A stretch of 20,536 nt of DNA from contig DKVL01000114.1 in assembly GCA_002491195.1 (NCBI GenBank), positions 1-20,536 of the forward strand. The letters are read 5' to 3'. The notes below the pieces were generated by a model that was not told the DNA's origin, did not search any database, and saw nothing but the letters and a program-made list of their open reading frames with translations. The translations under genes were made by a program, and so were the position numbers. Origin of the DNA: Lachnospiraceae bacterium UBA7179 (lineage in GTDB: Bacteria; Bacillota; Clostridia; Lachnospirales; Lachnospiraceae). Shown here in pieces: positions 6,821-14,435 of the stretch. Position 1 is the first letter of the stretch, and each line of letters opens with the position of its first letter.

Positions 6821-7975
6821 ATGAAACATTTAGGACGAATACAGAAGGTGACATTGAGTGCGATTCTGCTGCTGATCATAGCGCTGCAGCCGGTGCAGGC
6901 AGTGTTTGCTACGACATCGTATGAAAGTGATGGTGCCGCATATGAGGAAGGATATATCTTTGTTGGGGAGAGCCATATTAATATTGCCTGCACACATGTC
7001 TATACGGACGCGACACAAACAGAGGACGGAAATCTTTCAGGCGTAAAGAATGTACACTATGAACTTGATTGGACTTATGATATTGGAGATCAGCCTGATC
7101 ATCCCAACCGGTATATTATGAGCGGAAATCTGTTCTTTGTGTTTGGGGGATTAGAACCCAATGACAGCAATGAGGAAGCACTTCAGACAAGCAAGGAATA
7201 CATATACAGCGACGGACATGGACAGCATGGGGTTGCGGTTACCAAAATACATCAGATTATGGAAAATAATCCGAACATTGCCCACTGGAATATCATATCG
7301 TAACATAAAGCGGTACAAGCGGCGAGAACGACGAGCCAGAGCATTCCTGATTATTATGCCGCTTCCTACCGCAACTGGATGGAATATGAGTTTCCGGAGG
7401 CGGATATCTATTTTCTGTCCATTTCTACTATGACAAAGTATTATCGGCCGGCCAGGAACCCAGAACTGTTTAATCAGGTTTTAAAAGAGTCATTTCCGGA
7501 TAATTATCTGGATTACACGGATTTTTTCAATGCGAGGTATCCACAGGGAATGTGGGATCCGAGGATGCGGTCGGACAGCCTTCATTGGAGCAGCCAGACA
7601 TATATCGAACTGGTTGCGGACGTAATTAAAGAGATACAGCACAGACGGGGAATGGATTATGAGGTGGCAGAGACGGACAGTGTACTTTACACAAATGACA
7701 AGACTGTTATATACCTGATGCCAGATCGGGACAGTATGATCCTTTTTGCAGAGGTGGCTCCAGGGCTCCCGGTCCACGTGACGGGTGTGACAGACAACGG
7801 ATTCTTCCGTGTTGATCTGAGCGGGATAACAGTCTATATTTATGGGGCGCACAGTGTGGACGATATGAGGATCTGCACCACAGCCCAGAATGGAAACGGG
7901 AGATCGATCCTTGTGTACCGTGACAGTTTTGGCAGGGCGCTGATACCATATATGGGGGAACTGTTGACAGTGTAA
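6821..7975 (+). pseudogene. SGNH-SH3 family secreted protein, copy A, nonsense-mutated and fused to a DHHW tail
   Basis: GGAGG at 6807-6811 precedes ATG 6821. A signal peptide (residues 1-30, ending near VQAVFA) is followed by GYIFVGESH with nucleophile-like Ser51. Then come MSGNLFFVFGG, NIAHWNII, the DIYFLSISTMTKYY segment, SDSLHW with the D-x-x-H motif, and an SH3-like module with VTGVTDNGFFRVDL. Codon 161 is TAA (7301-7303) where paralogues have Tyr; the frame is otherwise open to 7975. At about 7835-7850 the SH3 end passes into the DHHW-type sequence HSVDDM...VYRDSFGRALIPYMG. A one-base loss shortly afterwards ends the frame at 7975. The lone stop suggests the nonsense mutation is recent. 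TAA is not a known selenocysteine or pyrrolysine codon, so readthrough is not assumed. Confidence 0.85.
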
Positions 7976-8124
7976 CGTTTAACCGTTCAACGCCATACGA
8001 TCTCTCTGTAGTGGAGAACACGGACTGCGATTATGTGTTGTTTGAGATTGTAGAGCGCAATCTGTAGGATCTTGGGCAGATCTGTCTGGACGAAAATATC
8101 TCGGAAAAGAACAACAGACAATAG
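7842..8124 (+). pseudogene. 3' fragment of a DHHW/AlgX-like gene
   Basis: From about 7842 to 8124 the DNA matches 16345-16621, the last quarter of the intact DHHW gene. That includes the VYRDSFG serine motif and the closing ENISEKNN residues. Relative to the intact copy it has a one-base deletion near 7962 and a CAG-to-TAG change at 8065-8067. Its first part is read in frame with the SGNH-SH3 pseudogene upstream, the result of an illegitimate fusion at a shared TATATT. Confidence 0.85.
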
Positions 8125-8187
8125 ATTTTTTCGCAGCAGTCTGGGTGAAATAGCAGCATACGTTTATGGAACAGGACTGGGTGAAGA
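8117..8187 (+). pseudogene. SH3-module tail remnant after the DHHW fragment
   Basis: In the frame starting at 8117 the DNA reads DNRFFRSSLGEIAAYVYGTG followed by LGEEN. This lines up with the SH3-module ends of the paralogues (DNGFFRVDLGEMTAYIHGAG). It overlaps the DHHW stop codon in another frame, showing that the DHHW end was joined out of frame to the end of an SGNH-SH3 gene. The same joint is present at 16614-16682. Confidence 0.75.
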
Positions 8188-8219
8188 AAATAGAGATGAA
8201 CGGAGTGGAGGTGGAAAAA

Positions 8220-8920
8220 ATGAAATATTGTAAGCGAAGAATGTACAGCAGAATAAAACGCATCTTTGTGACCTGTCTGTTGCTCTGCCTGTTGTGTCCG
8301 GCGCAGACAGTCTGTGCCATGACCATATATGAGAGTGATGGTATGGCGTATGAGGAAGGGTATATTATTGTTGGAGAGAGCCATATAGGAATTGCAAGCA
8401 CACATATGCTGGACGATACGGATAATTCTGGGAGGATACCCAGGCTTGATGATGTGATGTATCATCTTGACTGGTATGGGGGATTGCATGGAACATACAA
8501 TATGAAGGAGAATTTGTTCTTTGTATTTGGCAGTATGGATGGAAAGAACGAGGAGGCCGTGCAGACGAGCAAGGATTATATCTATAGTGATGGAAAAGGA
8601 CAGCATGGTGTTGCGGTAACCAGAAGACTTACAAGGAGTTAGTCATAAGTGTCATTCAGGAGATACAGCACAGGCGGGCGAATATGACTGCGACGGAGCT
8701 GGAACCTGTGACAGTGACAGATGTGGAAGCTGTGTTCTACACAAATGACAGCACTGTGATCTATTCTTTGCCCGATTTGGACAAAGAGATCTTGTTTTCC
8801 GGTCTGGAGGAAGGGCTGCCAATTCATGTGACAGGGATCACAGATAACGGGTTCTTTCGTGTTGACCTGGGAGAAATGACAGCATATATCCACGGAGCAG
8901 GGCTTAAGGAGTTGCAGTAA
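8220..8920 (+). pseudogene. SGNH-SH3 family secreted protein, copy B, internal deletion and frameshift
   Basis: GGAGGTGG precedes ATG 8220. The signal peptide (CLLLCLLCPAQTVCA) and its flanks are almost the same as in copy F at 16718, and GYIIVGESH follows. The frame is normal up to GQHGVAVT, then shifts at about 8620 and reaches a stop at 8642. The lost frame resumes with TYKELVISVIQEIQ, and the SH3-like module (VTGITDNGFFRVDLG) runs to TAA at 8918-8920. About 110 residues, including the conserved DIYFLS region and the D-x-x-H motif, are deleted. Compared with copy F, upstream (8125-8219) and downstream (to about 8945) sequences match, so B and F are duplicates. Confidence 0.85.
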
Positions 8921-8961
8921 CGAGGTTCAAACAGCGCAAAAAGTGCCTCATCGGATGAAGT

Positions 8962-9051
8962 GTGAAGCTTTAGATTTTCTAAGCGGCCAAAAGACGCCCG
9001 CTAAGAAAATCTAAAGCTTCACACAGAAGAACGCACAGGGCAGCGTTCTTC
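8962..9051. repeat. bipartite hairpin repeat, copy 3 (longest)
   Basis: This copy keeps the full left arm, GTGAAGCTTTAGATTTTC, which copies 1 and 2 have lost by four bases. Its first stem therefore pairs over about 25 bases with one mismatch. The second hairpin has one loop change. It precedes the methyltransferase remnant by the same short distance as copy 1 precedes the intact gene, so repeat and gene were duplicated together. Confidence 0.87.
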
Positions 9052-9078
9052 CGGATTATGTTAAGGAGGAATGCCAGG

Positions 9079-9321
9079 ATGGATGTGGACATCAAAGAAT
9101 ATCTTTCCAGAGTCGGTATCCGTAAGATTACGGCACTGGTCGAAACCTTTGGGCAGGATGAGGGAGAACGGCATATTGACCGCCTGACCGGGCTGTTTGA
9201 CCTATCAGAAAAAAGGCCGGTGTTCGGAACCGGCGGTACTGTCAACGAAGGAACATATAAGGCGGCATGAAGCGTATGCGGAGGAGCCTGCGTCACTGGT
9301 CAGAGCCAGAGGATATCTGGT
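9079..9321 (+). pseudogene. methyltransferase-like gene, deleted copy
   Basis: AAGGAGG at 9063-9069 and ATG 9079 match the start of the gene at 3897. The first part reads MDVDIKEYLSRVGIRKIT and continues to FGTGG, lacking four residues (ELDT) found in the intact copy. The frame then jumps to the equivalent of base 4473 of the intact gene, continuing EPAVLSTKEH...ASLVRARGYLV in another frame. The lost segment corresponds to 413 bases, removing both SAM-binding motifs. CCGGC stands at both ends of the deleted segment in the intact gene (4060-4064 and 4473-4477). Homology stops at 9321, where the inverted-repeat element begins. Confidence 0.87.
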
Positions 9322-9366
9322 AAGAAAAATTACAGCTATTTTCGTGGATTTATACAATCTGCGAAA
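9322..9366 (+). repeat. left terminal inverted repeat
   Basis: It begins AAGAAAAATTACAGCTATTT and ends AATCTGCGAAA. Its inner part is an imperfect hairpin (TTTCGTGGATT, five bases, AATCTGCGAAA). It differs from the right repeat at two bases. Confidence 0.85.
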
Positions 9367-9676
9367 TCAAACAAAATTTTGATAAAAAAAGAACTTTTTC
9401 ATACCTATTAATTGATACTTATGATAGTTTATCATGTTTTAACAAAAATGGCAATTTTTTTTTGTGTGAAGATATAAATTGTTGTTTTTTGCCATTTATG
9501 TCCCAAGAGTTGTTGTATGGTATGCAAAATACCACAAAATATAGTGCAAAAGGTCATTTGTCGACGAAGATTATCTGTACGTATTATTATTTCATGTGGC
9601 TGGAATTCCAGGGTGTGTTTCAAACACGCTCTGTGACTGAAATGCAAATAGGCTTATTAATATCGTTTTTTTTTCG

Positions 9677-9770
9677 TGGTCAGATTTGTGGTCAGAAAAC
9701 CTGCAATAAGTGGTCAAAAGTTTTTCATGCGGCGGAATAATAACTGTTTTTATGGTCAGATTTATGGTCA
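9677..9770 (+). repeat. five direct TGGTCA repeats
   Basis: TGGTCA occurs at 9677, 9689, 9711, 9753 and 9765. The first two and the last two form an 18-base unit, TGGTCAGATTTRTGGTCA, present twice with one difference. Such direct repeats could be binding sites for a transposase or recombinase of the surrounding element. Confidence 0.6.
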
Positions 9771-9811
9771 TACAGGGTTAGAATCATTGATTTATCAAGC
9801 GTTACAACTAT

Positions 9812-9856
9812 TTTCGCAGATTGTATAAATCTGCGAAAATAGCTGTAATTTTTCTT
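9812..9856 (-). repeat. right terminal inverted repeat
   Basis: It is the reverse complement of the left end with two mismatches. Here the inner palindrome is perfect: CTATTTTCGCAGATT (9808-9822), five bases, AATCTGCGAAAATAG (9828-9842), a 15-bp stem. Confidence 0.85.
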
Positions 9857-9936
9857 GCCCGGAACAAAGCAGTTTTTACTGACAATGTCGTATAAACGAG
9901 AGCATTGTGGAAAAATGGAATTAGGAGAGGATTATT

Positions 9937-10731
9937 ATGAAAAAAATCAATAAGGGAAAAACATGGATGATATCGGCTGTTCTGATGGGAAGCATAGCAT
10001 TTATGCAGGGATGCGGCGCAGCGGATAAGCCGACGGAGGATTCAGCAGAAGGGATAGTAATACAGGAGGAGAGTAGTCCGGCAGAGACACAAAGTCTGCA
10101 GGCACAGACAGAGGGGGAAACAGAAACCGGGACGCAGACGACTGTCGAGACAGAAATACAGACGGAAACTCAGACCAAGACGCAAACGGCGGTAGAGGCA
10201 GAAACCGAATTGCAGACGCCGCAAGCCGAAAGTGAAAAAGAGTCGGAAATGGAAAAAGAGTCAAAGACCAACGTGCAGGCAGAACTGGAAAGTAAGGAGT
10301 CAGAAGTTCAGGAGGCGTCTCCCATAACGGAGGGTTCTGTGTCAGAAAGTGATTTTGCAGTAAATGTAAAAGGTCTGTCTGTTCCGTTAAAGGGGGATAT
10401 GGGCGCCTATGCGCCGCTGCTGGGAGAGCCGGATGAATTAGGTTTAGCCAAGAGCTGTGTGGAGGCAGGCGATGACAAAGTGTACACTTACGGCGGCGTG
10501 GTGATTTATACCTATATCACTAATGGCGTGGATGTTATTACCTTGATTGAAATTACAGGTAGTGAAGCGCTTCCGTCAGGAATCCATATCGGTAGTACAA
10601 AAGCAGATGTGATTGCAGCTTATGGAAGCGCTTATACAGAAGAAGGGACAGAATTGTTGTACGAGATGGGCGATAAGACGATTGGGCTGCAGATGGACGG
10701 GGACAGAGTATCTTTTATCGAACTTTTTTGA
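9937..10731 (+). CDS. lipoprotein with Thr/Glu-rich linker, first gene of the acylation operon
   Basis: The protein has 264 residues. A basic N-terminus and hydrophobic stretch end in FMQGC with Cys26 as the likely lipidated residue. Residues about 31-135 are low-complexity and rich in Thr, Glu and Gln (repeated ETQT/TETQ units), probably an extended spacer across the wall. Residues about 138-264 form a compact domain with strands such as VYTYGGVVIYTYITNG and the segment GIHIGSTKADVIAAYG. That segment recalls the G-x-t-x-x-D-V-x-x-x-x-G pattern of BamE/SmpA-like folds, but I cannot name a family with confidence. AGGAGAGG at 9923-9930 supports the start. The MBOAT gene begins 30 bases after the stop, so the two are probably cotranscribed. 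No strong promoter was found upstream. Confidence 0.8.
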   Translation: MKKINKGKTWMISAVLMGSIAFMQGCGAADKPTEDSAEGIVIQEESSPAETQSLQAQTEGETETGTQTTVETEIQTETQTKTQTAVEAETELQTPQAESEKESEMEKESKTNVQAELESKESEVQEASPITEGSVSESDFAVNVKGLSVPLKGDMGAYAPLLGEPDELGLAKSCVEAGDDKVYTYGGVVIYTYITNGVDVITLIEITGSEALPSGIHIGSTKADVIAAYGSAYTEEGTELLYEMGDKTIGLQMDGDRVSFIELF

Positions 10732-10761
10732 TAAAACTGTTATGGTGACAGGAGAAAAGAT

Positions 10762-12135
10762 ATGGTATTTAGTTCTGCAATATTTTTATTTTTCTTTTTG
10801 CCGTTTGTCTATCTGATATACTGGATTTGTCCAGGTCTGAGGGTGAAGAACGCCGCGCTGATCCTTGCAAGTCTGTTTTTTTATGCCTTTGGTGAGCCTG
10901 TATACATTCTGCTCATGATCGGTTCCATACTGGCTAATTATGTGCTGGCGCGTCTGATGGCGGCAAGACCGCAGGGCGGCAGGGGCATACTGGCGCTGAC
11001 AGTGGTGTTTAATATAGGAATGCTTGTTGTCTTTAAGTATAGTGCGCTGCTGGCAGAAACAGCAGGACGGCTGTTGGGCGTACCGCTGCCTGTGCCGGAT
11101 ATCGCGCTACCGATCGGTATCTCGTTTTATACATTTCAGGCGCTTTCCTATTGTATAGATGTGTACAGGGACAGAGGCAGCGTCCAGAAAAATGTGTGGA
11201 AACTGATGCTTTATATTTCGTTTTTTCCGCAGTTGATCGCGGGGCCGATTGTCAAGTATCATGACATTGAGACGCAGCTTTCTGACCGACATGTCACAAT
11301 CGGGGATACGGCAGCGGGAATACAGCGGTTTATATGCGGCCTGGGAAAGAAGCTGCTGATCGCAAATACGATGGCTTATATCGTAGATATGCTGTACACG
11401 ACGCAGATCAATTTCTGGCTTACGGCATGGCTCGTGGCGGTGTGTTATATCTTTCAGATTTATTTTGATTTCAGCGGATATTCGGATATGGCAATCGGGC
11501 TGGGGCGGATGTTTGGGTTTACGTTTCAGGAGAATTTCAACTATCCATATATAGCTGGAAGTATACAGGAGTTCTGGCGCAGATGGCATATTTCTTTGTC
11601 TACATGGTTTAAGGAATACCTCTATATTCCGCTTGGCGGCAGCCGTAGAGGGGAAGCAAGGACCATGCTCAACAAGCTGGCTGTATTTATGGCGACAGGG
11701 ATATGGCATGGAGCCAATTGGACGTTTCTGGCATGGGGACTTTTTCACGGTCTGTTTATCACGCTCGAGTACAAGAAAGTCATTCCGTTAAAAAACAAGG
11801 TGTTTGCGCATATTTACACAATGCTTGTCGTGATCTGTGGTTTTGTGATCTTTCGGGCGGACACGATCGGGCAGGCAGTACATATTCTGGGAACAATGTT
11901 TACGGGATTTTGTGCAGATGCAGCGGAGCTTGTACTGATCGCAAAGCTGCTGACGCCGTATCATGCTGTGTGCATGCTGGCGGCAATTGTGCTTTCAGCG
12001 CCGGTTTCCAGATGGCTTACAGGCAGGATCAGGCACCAGGCGGCTGCTTATGCTGCGTCCATACTTTTGCTAATTATATGCATTATGAATCTGGCGACAA
12101 GCAGTTACAATCCATTTATTTATTTTCGGTTTTGA
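10762..12135 (+). CDS. MBOAT family O-acyltransferase (AlgI/PatA/DltB-like)
   Basis: This 457-residue multi-pass membrane protein has the family's usual length. Early motifs include FFYAFGEP (39-46), IGISFYTFQALSY (118-130) and FFPQLIAGPI (154-163). The diagnostic region is EFWRRWHISLSTWFKEYLY (about 270-288), followed by ATGIWHGANW with the invariant His316, the counterpart of the catalytic histidine of AlgI. Such proteins take an acyl group from a cytoplasmic donor and pass it across the membrane for O-acylation of surface polysaccharides or teichoic acids, usually with an SGNH-like partner. The DHHW protein at 15509 is the obvious partner. AGGAGA precedes the ATG. The last 16 codons are repeated in ruined form at 6710-6757. 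Confidence 0.93.
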   Translation: MVFSSAIFLFFFLPFVYLIYWICPGLRVKNAALILASLFFYAFGEPVYILLMIGSILANYVLARLMAARPQGGRGILALTVVFNIGMLVVFKYSALLAETAGRLLGVPLPVPDIALPIGISFYTFQALSYCIDVYRDRGSVQKNVWKLMLYISFFPQLIAGPIVKYHDIETQLSDRHVTIGDTAAGIQRFICGLGKKLLIANTMAYIVDMLYTTQINFWLTAWLVAVCYIFQIYFDFSGYSDMAIGLGRMFGFTFQENFNYPYIAGSIQEFWRRWHISLSTWFKEYLYIPLGGSRRGEARTMLNKLAVFMATGIWHGANWTFLAWGLFHGLFITLEYKKVIPLKNKVFAHIYTMLVVICGFVIFRADTIGQAVHILGTMFTGFCADAAELVLIAKLLTPYHAVCMLAAIVLSAPVSRWLTGRIRHQAAAYAASILLLIICIMNLATSSYNPFIYFRF

Positions 12136-12177
12136 TAGAACTAGGAGAAAACGCAGGACGAAGATTTTTGTGGGCGT

Positions 12178-12229
12178 GCCGGAATCTTTCAATGCTTCAG
12201 GAGCGCAATCCTGCGGATTTGGGGCAGAT
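12178..12229 (+). pseudogene. scar of a collapsed DHHW gene between MBOAT and copy C
   Basis: 12178-12205 matches 16023-16050 of the intact DHHW gene (two mismatches; it reads RNLSMLQER). 12201-12229 matches 16550-16578, near the end of the same gene, with two single-base indels (GAGCG...GGGCAGAT). The two pieces meet on the shared GAGCG, so about 500 bases between them have been lost. A DHHW gene therefore once stood directly after MBOAT. The fragment is too short to code for anything useful. Confidence 0.7.
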
Positions 12230-12279
12230 GCAGGTACCTTGAAAAGAGAGGAAGGAATGGAAAGGGGGACAGATATTCA

Positions 12280-13311
12280 ATGGGGAAAATCAGGAAAATT
12301 TTATGCCTGGTCATGGCATTGCTGCTCGCGGTTCTGCCCTGTATGGATGCAAAGGCAGTAACATATTATGAGAGTGATGGCGCAAGCTATGAGGAAGGGT
12401 ATATTTTTGTGGGTGAGAGCCATATGGGAATCGCAAGTACTCATATTCTGGATGAGACAGATCATTCCGGGAGCATTCCCGGGCTTGATGACGTTACCTA
12501 CAATCTGGATTGGGACGGTTCGCTCTACGGAAATTATACCATGAAAGGCAATTTGTTCTTTGTATTTGGCGGGATAGATGGACGCAGCGAGGCAGCCGTA
12601 CAGACAAGCAGAGAGTATATCTATAGTGACGGGAAGGGGAAAAGGGGGATTGCCGTCCTCAAGATTCATGAGATCATTGACAAAAATCCCAATATTGCAC
12701 ACTGGAATATTATATCTTATCACGGCAGTGTACAGGCGCGGGATATGGAGGGAAGGGCGACTCCGGATTACTATGTGGCGTCTTACAAGAACTGGATGGA
12801 GTATGAGTTTTCGCAGGCGGATATCTATTTCCTGTCCCTTTCAACGATGACAAAGTATTATAGGGCAGCGAAGAATCCGGATCTGTTTAACCAGGTAATA
12901 AGGGAAGCTTTTCCTGATACATTTTTGGATTACACGGAATTTTACAGTCAGCGGTATCCGCAGGAAATGATGGATCCAACACTGCGCTCGGACACGATAC
13001 ACTGGAATCCACAGACTTATACAGAGATGATAGTAAGTGTGATCCATGAGATACAAAACAGGCGGGAAATCGCAAAGCAGGCAATGGTTCCGGTGGCGAT
13101 GGAAGTGACAGTAACGGACGTGGATGCAATTCTCTATACAAATGATAACACGGTGATATATGTCCAGCCTGACTGGAACGCGGAGGTGCTGTTTCCGGAG
13201 ACAGGCGCAGGGCTGCCAATTCATGTAACAGGCATAACAGACAATGGTTTTTTCCGCGTTGATCTGGGAGAGATATCAGCTTATATTCATGGAGTGGGGC
13301 TGAGTGAATAG
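12280..13311 (+). CDS. secreted SGNH-like hydrolase/acyltransferase with C-terminal SH3-like module, copy C
   Basis: The protein has 343 residues. A signal peptide (1-26, ending DAKA) gives export. The catalytic-type domain (about 28-260) begins with YESDGASYEEGYIFVGESH; Ser47 in GESH fits the nucleophile of SGNH/GDSL enzymes. RSDTIHW near its end supplies Asp238 and His241 in the D-x-x-H spacing of that superfamily. Conserved intermediate segments are MKGNLFFVFGG, EYIYSDGKG, NIAHWNII and DIYFLSLSTMTKYY. Residues about 277-343 form an SH3-like module (LYTNDNTVIY, VTGITDNGFFRVDL, YIHGVGLS) that may bind cell wall. AAAGGGGGA lies 10 bases before the ATG. A glycan O-acyl esterase or transferase acting with MBOAT/DHHW is the favoured but unproven role. 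Confidence 0.8.
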   Translation: MGKIRKILCLVMALLLAVLPCMDAKAVTYYESDGASYEEGYIFVGESHMGIASTHILDETDHSGSIPGLDDVTYNLDWDGSLYGNYTMKGNLFFVFGGIDGRSEAAVQTSREYIYSDGKGKRGIAVLKIHEIIDKNPNIAHWNIISYHGSVQARDMEGRATPDYYVASYKNWMEYEFSQADIYFLSLSTMTKYYRAAKNPDLFNQVIREAFPDTFLDYTEFYSQRYPQEMMDPTLRSDTIHWNPQTYTEMIVSVIHEIQNRREIAKQAMVPVAMEVTVTDVDAILYTNDNTVIYVQPDWNAEVLFPETGAGLPIHVTGITDNGFFRVDLGEISAYIHGVGLSE

Positions 13312-13387
13312 TAGAATCAAATTTTTGTTTGGAGCCTTCGTTGCAAGGTATTTCTGAACTGTTTCTAAGCAATGGAGAGGTATCGTT

Positions 13388-14401
13388 ATGAGGAAAAGGA
13401 TTACTGTATTTTTATTGTGTTTTGTATTTGCCTATACCATTTTTGCAGATTCGTTCCCAGTGATGGCAGCGCAGCTCTCTTATGAGAGCGATCATGAATA
13501 TCATGAAGAGGGATATATTTTTATAGGGGAGAGTCATATTGGTATCGCAATGGCTTATTTTGGCAGTATAGCGGATGAGGCAGGGAATGTTCCCGATGTC
13601 GATGGAGTGAAATTCTTTTATACAGATAATGGTTTGGACAATTATGTCATGAAAGGCAATCTGTTTTTTGTGTGTGAGGGAACAGACAAGCGCACACAGT
13701 CAGCCAAGGAATATATTTACAGCGATGGAAACGGCAGGCGGGGCAAAGCAGTTGAGCGGGTACATGCGGTTATAGAAGCGAATCCGAACATAGCGCACTG
13801 GAATATTATCTTATACCAAGGTACGGCGCAGGCAAAACTTGGAAGTCAGAGCATAGCAGATTACTATGTGGCATCCTATCAGAACTGGATTGATTATGAG
13901 TTTCCGGAAGCAGATATTTATTTTCTGTCTATATCAACAATGACAAAATATTTTAAGGCTTGCAGAAATCCAGAACTGCTCAATGACGCGCTGCGCTGTG
14001 CATTTCCGGACACTTTTCTGGACTATACAGAATTTTATAATGAGAGATACCCACAGGGAATGTGGGATCCAAGTCAGAGATCCGATACGGTGCATTGGAG
14101 TTGGAATACCTATCAGGAGCTGATCACAGGAGTTATCAGAGAAGTACAGAACAGGCGCTTGGATACTGATACCATAAACATTGTTACAACGGATACGGTG
14201 CTTTATACAAATGACAGCACTGTGATCTATGCTTTGCCCAATCTGGACAGTGAGGTTCTGTTTCCCAGAGTCGAAACAGGACTTCCAATTCATGTGACCG
14301 GGATAACAGACAATGGCTTTTTTCGCATTGCGCTGGGCGAAACGACAGCATATGTTGAGGCAGCGGGATTGGATGAAACCACAAAAGTGTCAGGAATGTA
14401 A
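13388..14401 (+). CDS. secreted SGNH-like protein with SH3-like module, copy D
   Basis: The protein has 337 residues. The signal peptide ends near VMA at residue 27. GYIFIGESH carries Ser49; RSDTVHW carries Asp233 and His236. The core segments (MKGNLFFVCEG, EYIYSDGNG, NIAHWNIILYQG, DIYFLSISTMTKYF) follow the family order. The SH3-like module covers about 266-328. The stretch between GESH and MKGNLFF is shorter and different in sequence from copies E and F, suggesting a different acceptor or lid. GGAGAGG at 13374-13380 supports the start, which lies 76 bases after copy C. Copy E follows closely, consistent with one transcript. Confidence 0.8.
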   Translation: MRKRITVFLLCFVFAYTIFADSFPVMAAQLSYESDHEYHEEGYIFIGESHIGIAMAYFGSIADEAGNVPDVDGVKFFYTDNGLDNYVMKGNLFFVCEGTDKRTQSAKEYIYSDGNGRRGKAVERVHAVIEANPNIAHWNIILYQGTAQAKLGSQSIADYYVASYQNWIDYEFPEADIYFLSISTMTKYFKACRNPELLNDALRCAFPDTFLDYTEFYNERYPQGMWDPSQRSDTVHWSWNTYQELITGVIREVQNRRLDTDTINIVTTDTVLYTNDSTVIYALPNLDSEVLFPRVETGLPIHVTGITDNGFFRIALGETTAYVEAAGLDETTKVSGM

Positions 14402-14435
14402 TTATTTAATTTAATTGAAGAAGAGGTTGTTGGAA

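Larger units (their letters stand above)
9322..9856. mobile_element. MITE-like non-coding element with 45-bp terminal inverted repeats
   Basis: The ends 9322-9366 and 9812-9856 are inverted repeats matching at 43 of 45 positions. The 535-bp body has no convincing gene and is AT-rich compared with its neighbours. It interrupts the methyltransferase remnant on the left. I see no clear target-site duplication. Inside are further short palindromes (ATGATA/TATCAT at about 9421, AAATGGCAA 9446-9454 with TTGCCATTT 9489-9497) and a cluster of TGGTCA repeats. A non-autonomous transposon derivative is the best guess; an integration scar is an alternative. Confidence 0.7.

Noticed and set aside
7301..7303. 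Programmed readthrough of the stop in pseudogene A
   Set aside because: The codon is TAA, which is not used for selenocysteine or pyrrolysine. The gene also carries a fusion and a downstream frameshift, so ordinary decay is simpler.
3781..9051. The hairpin repeats as a CRISPR array
   Set aside because: There are only three copies, widely and irregularly spaced, each larger than a CRISPR repeat, with genes between them and no cas genes.
9462..9740. A 92-residue open frame inside the inverted-repeat element
   Set aside because: It has no ribosome site, a composition unlike neighbouring genes and no recognisable motif, and it spans palindromes and direct repeats.
11703..12242. A 179-residue frame overlapping the end of the MBOAT gene
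   Set aside because: Most of it is a shadow of MBOAT in another frame. Only its final part is informative, because it reads through the DHHW scar at 12178-12229.
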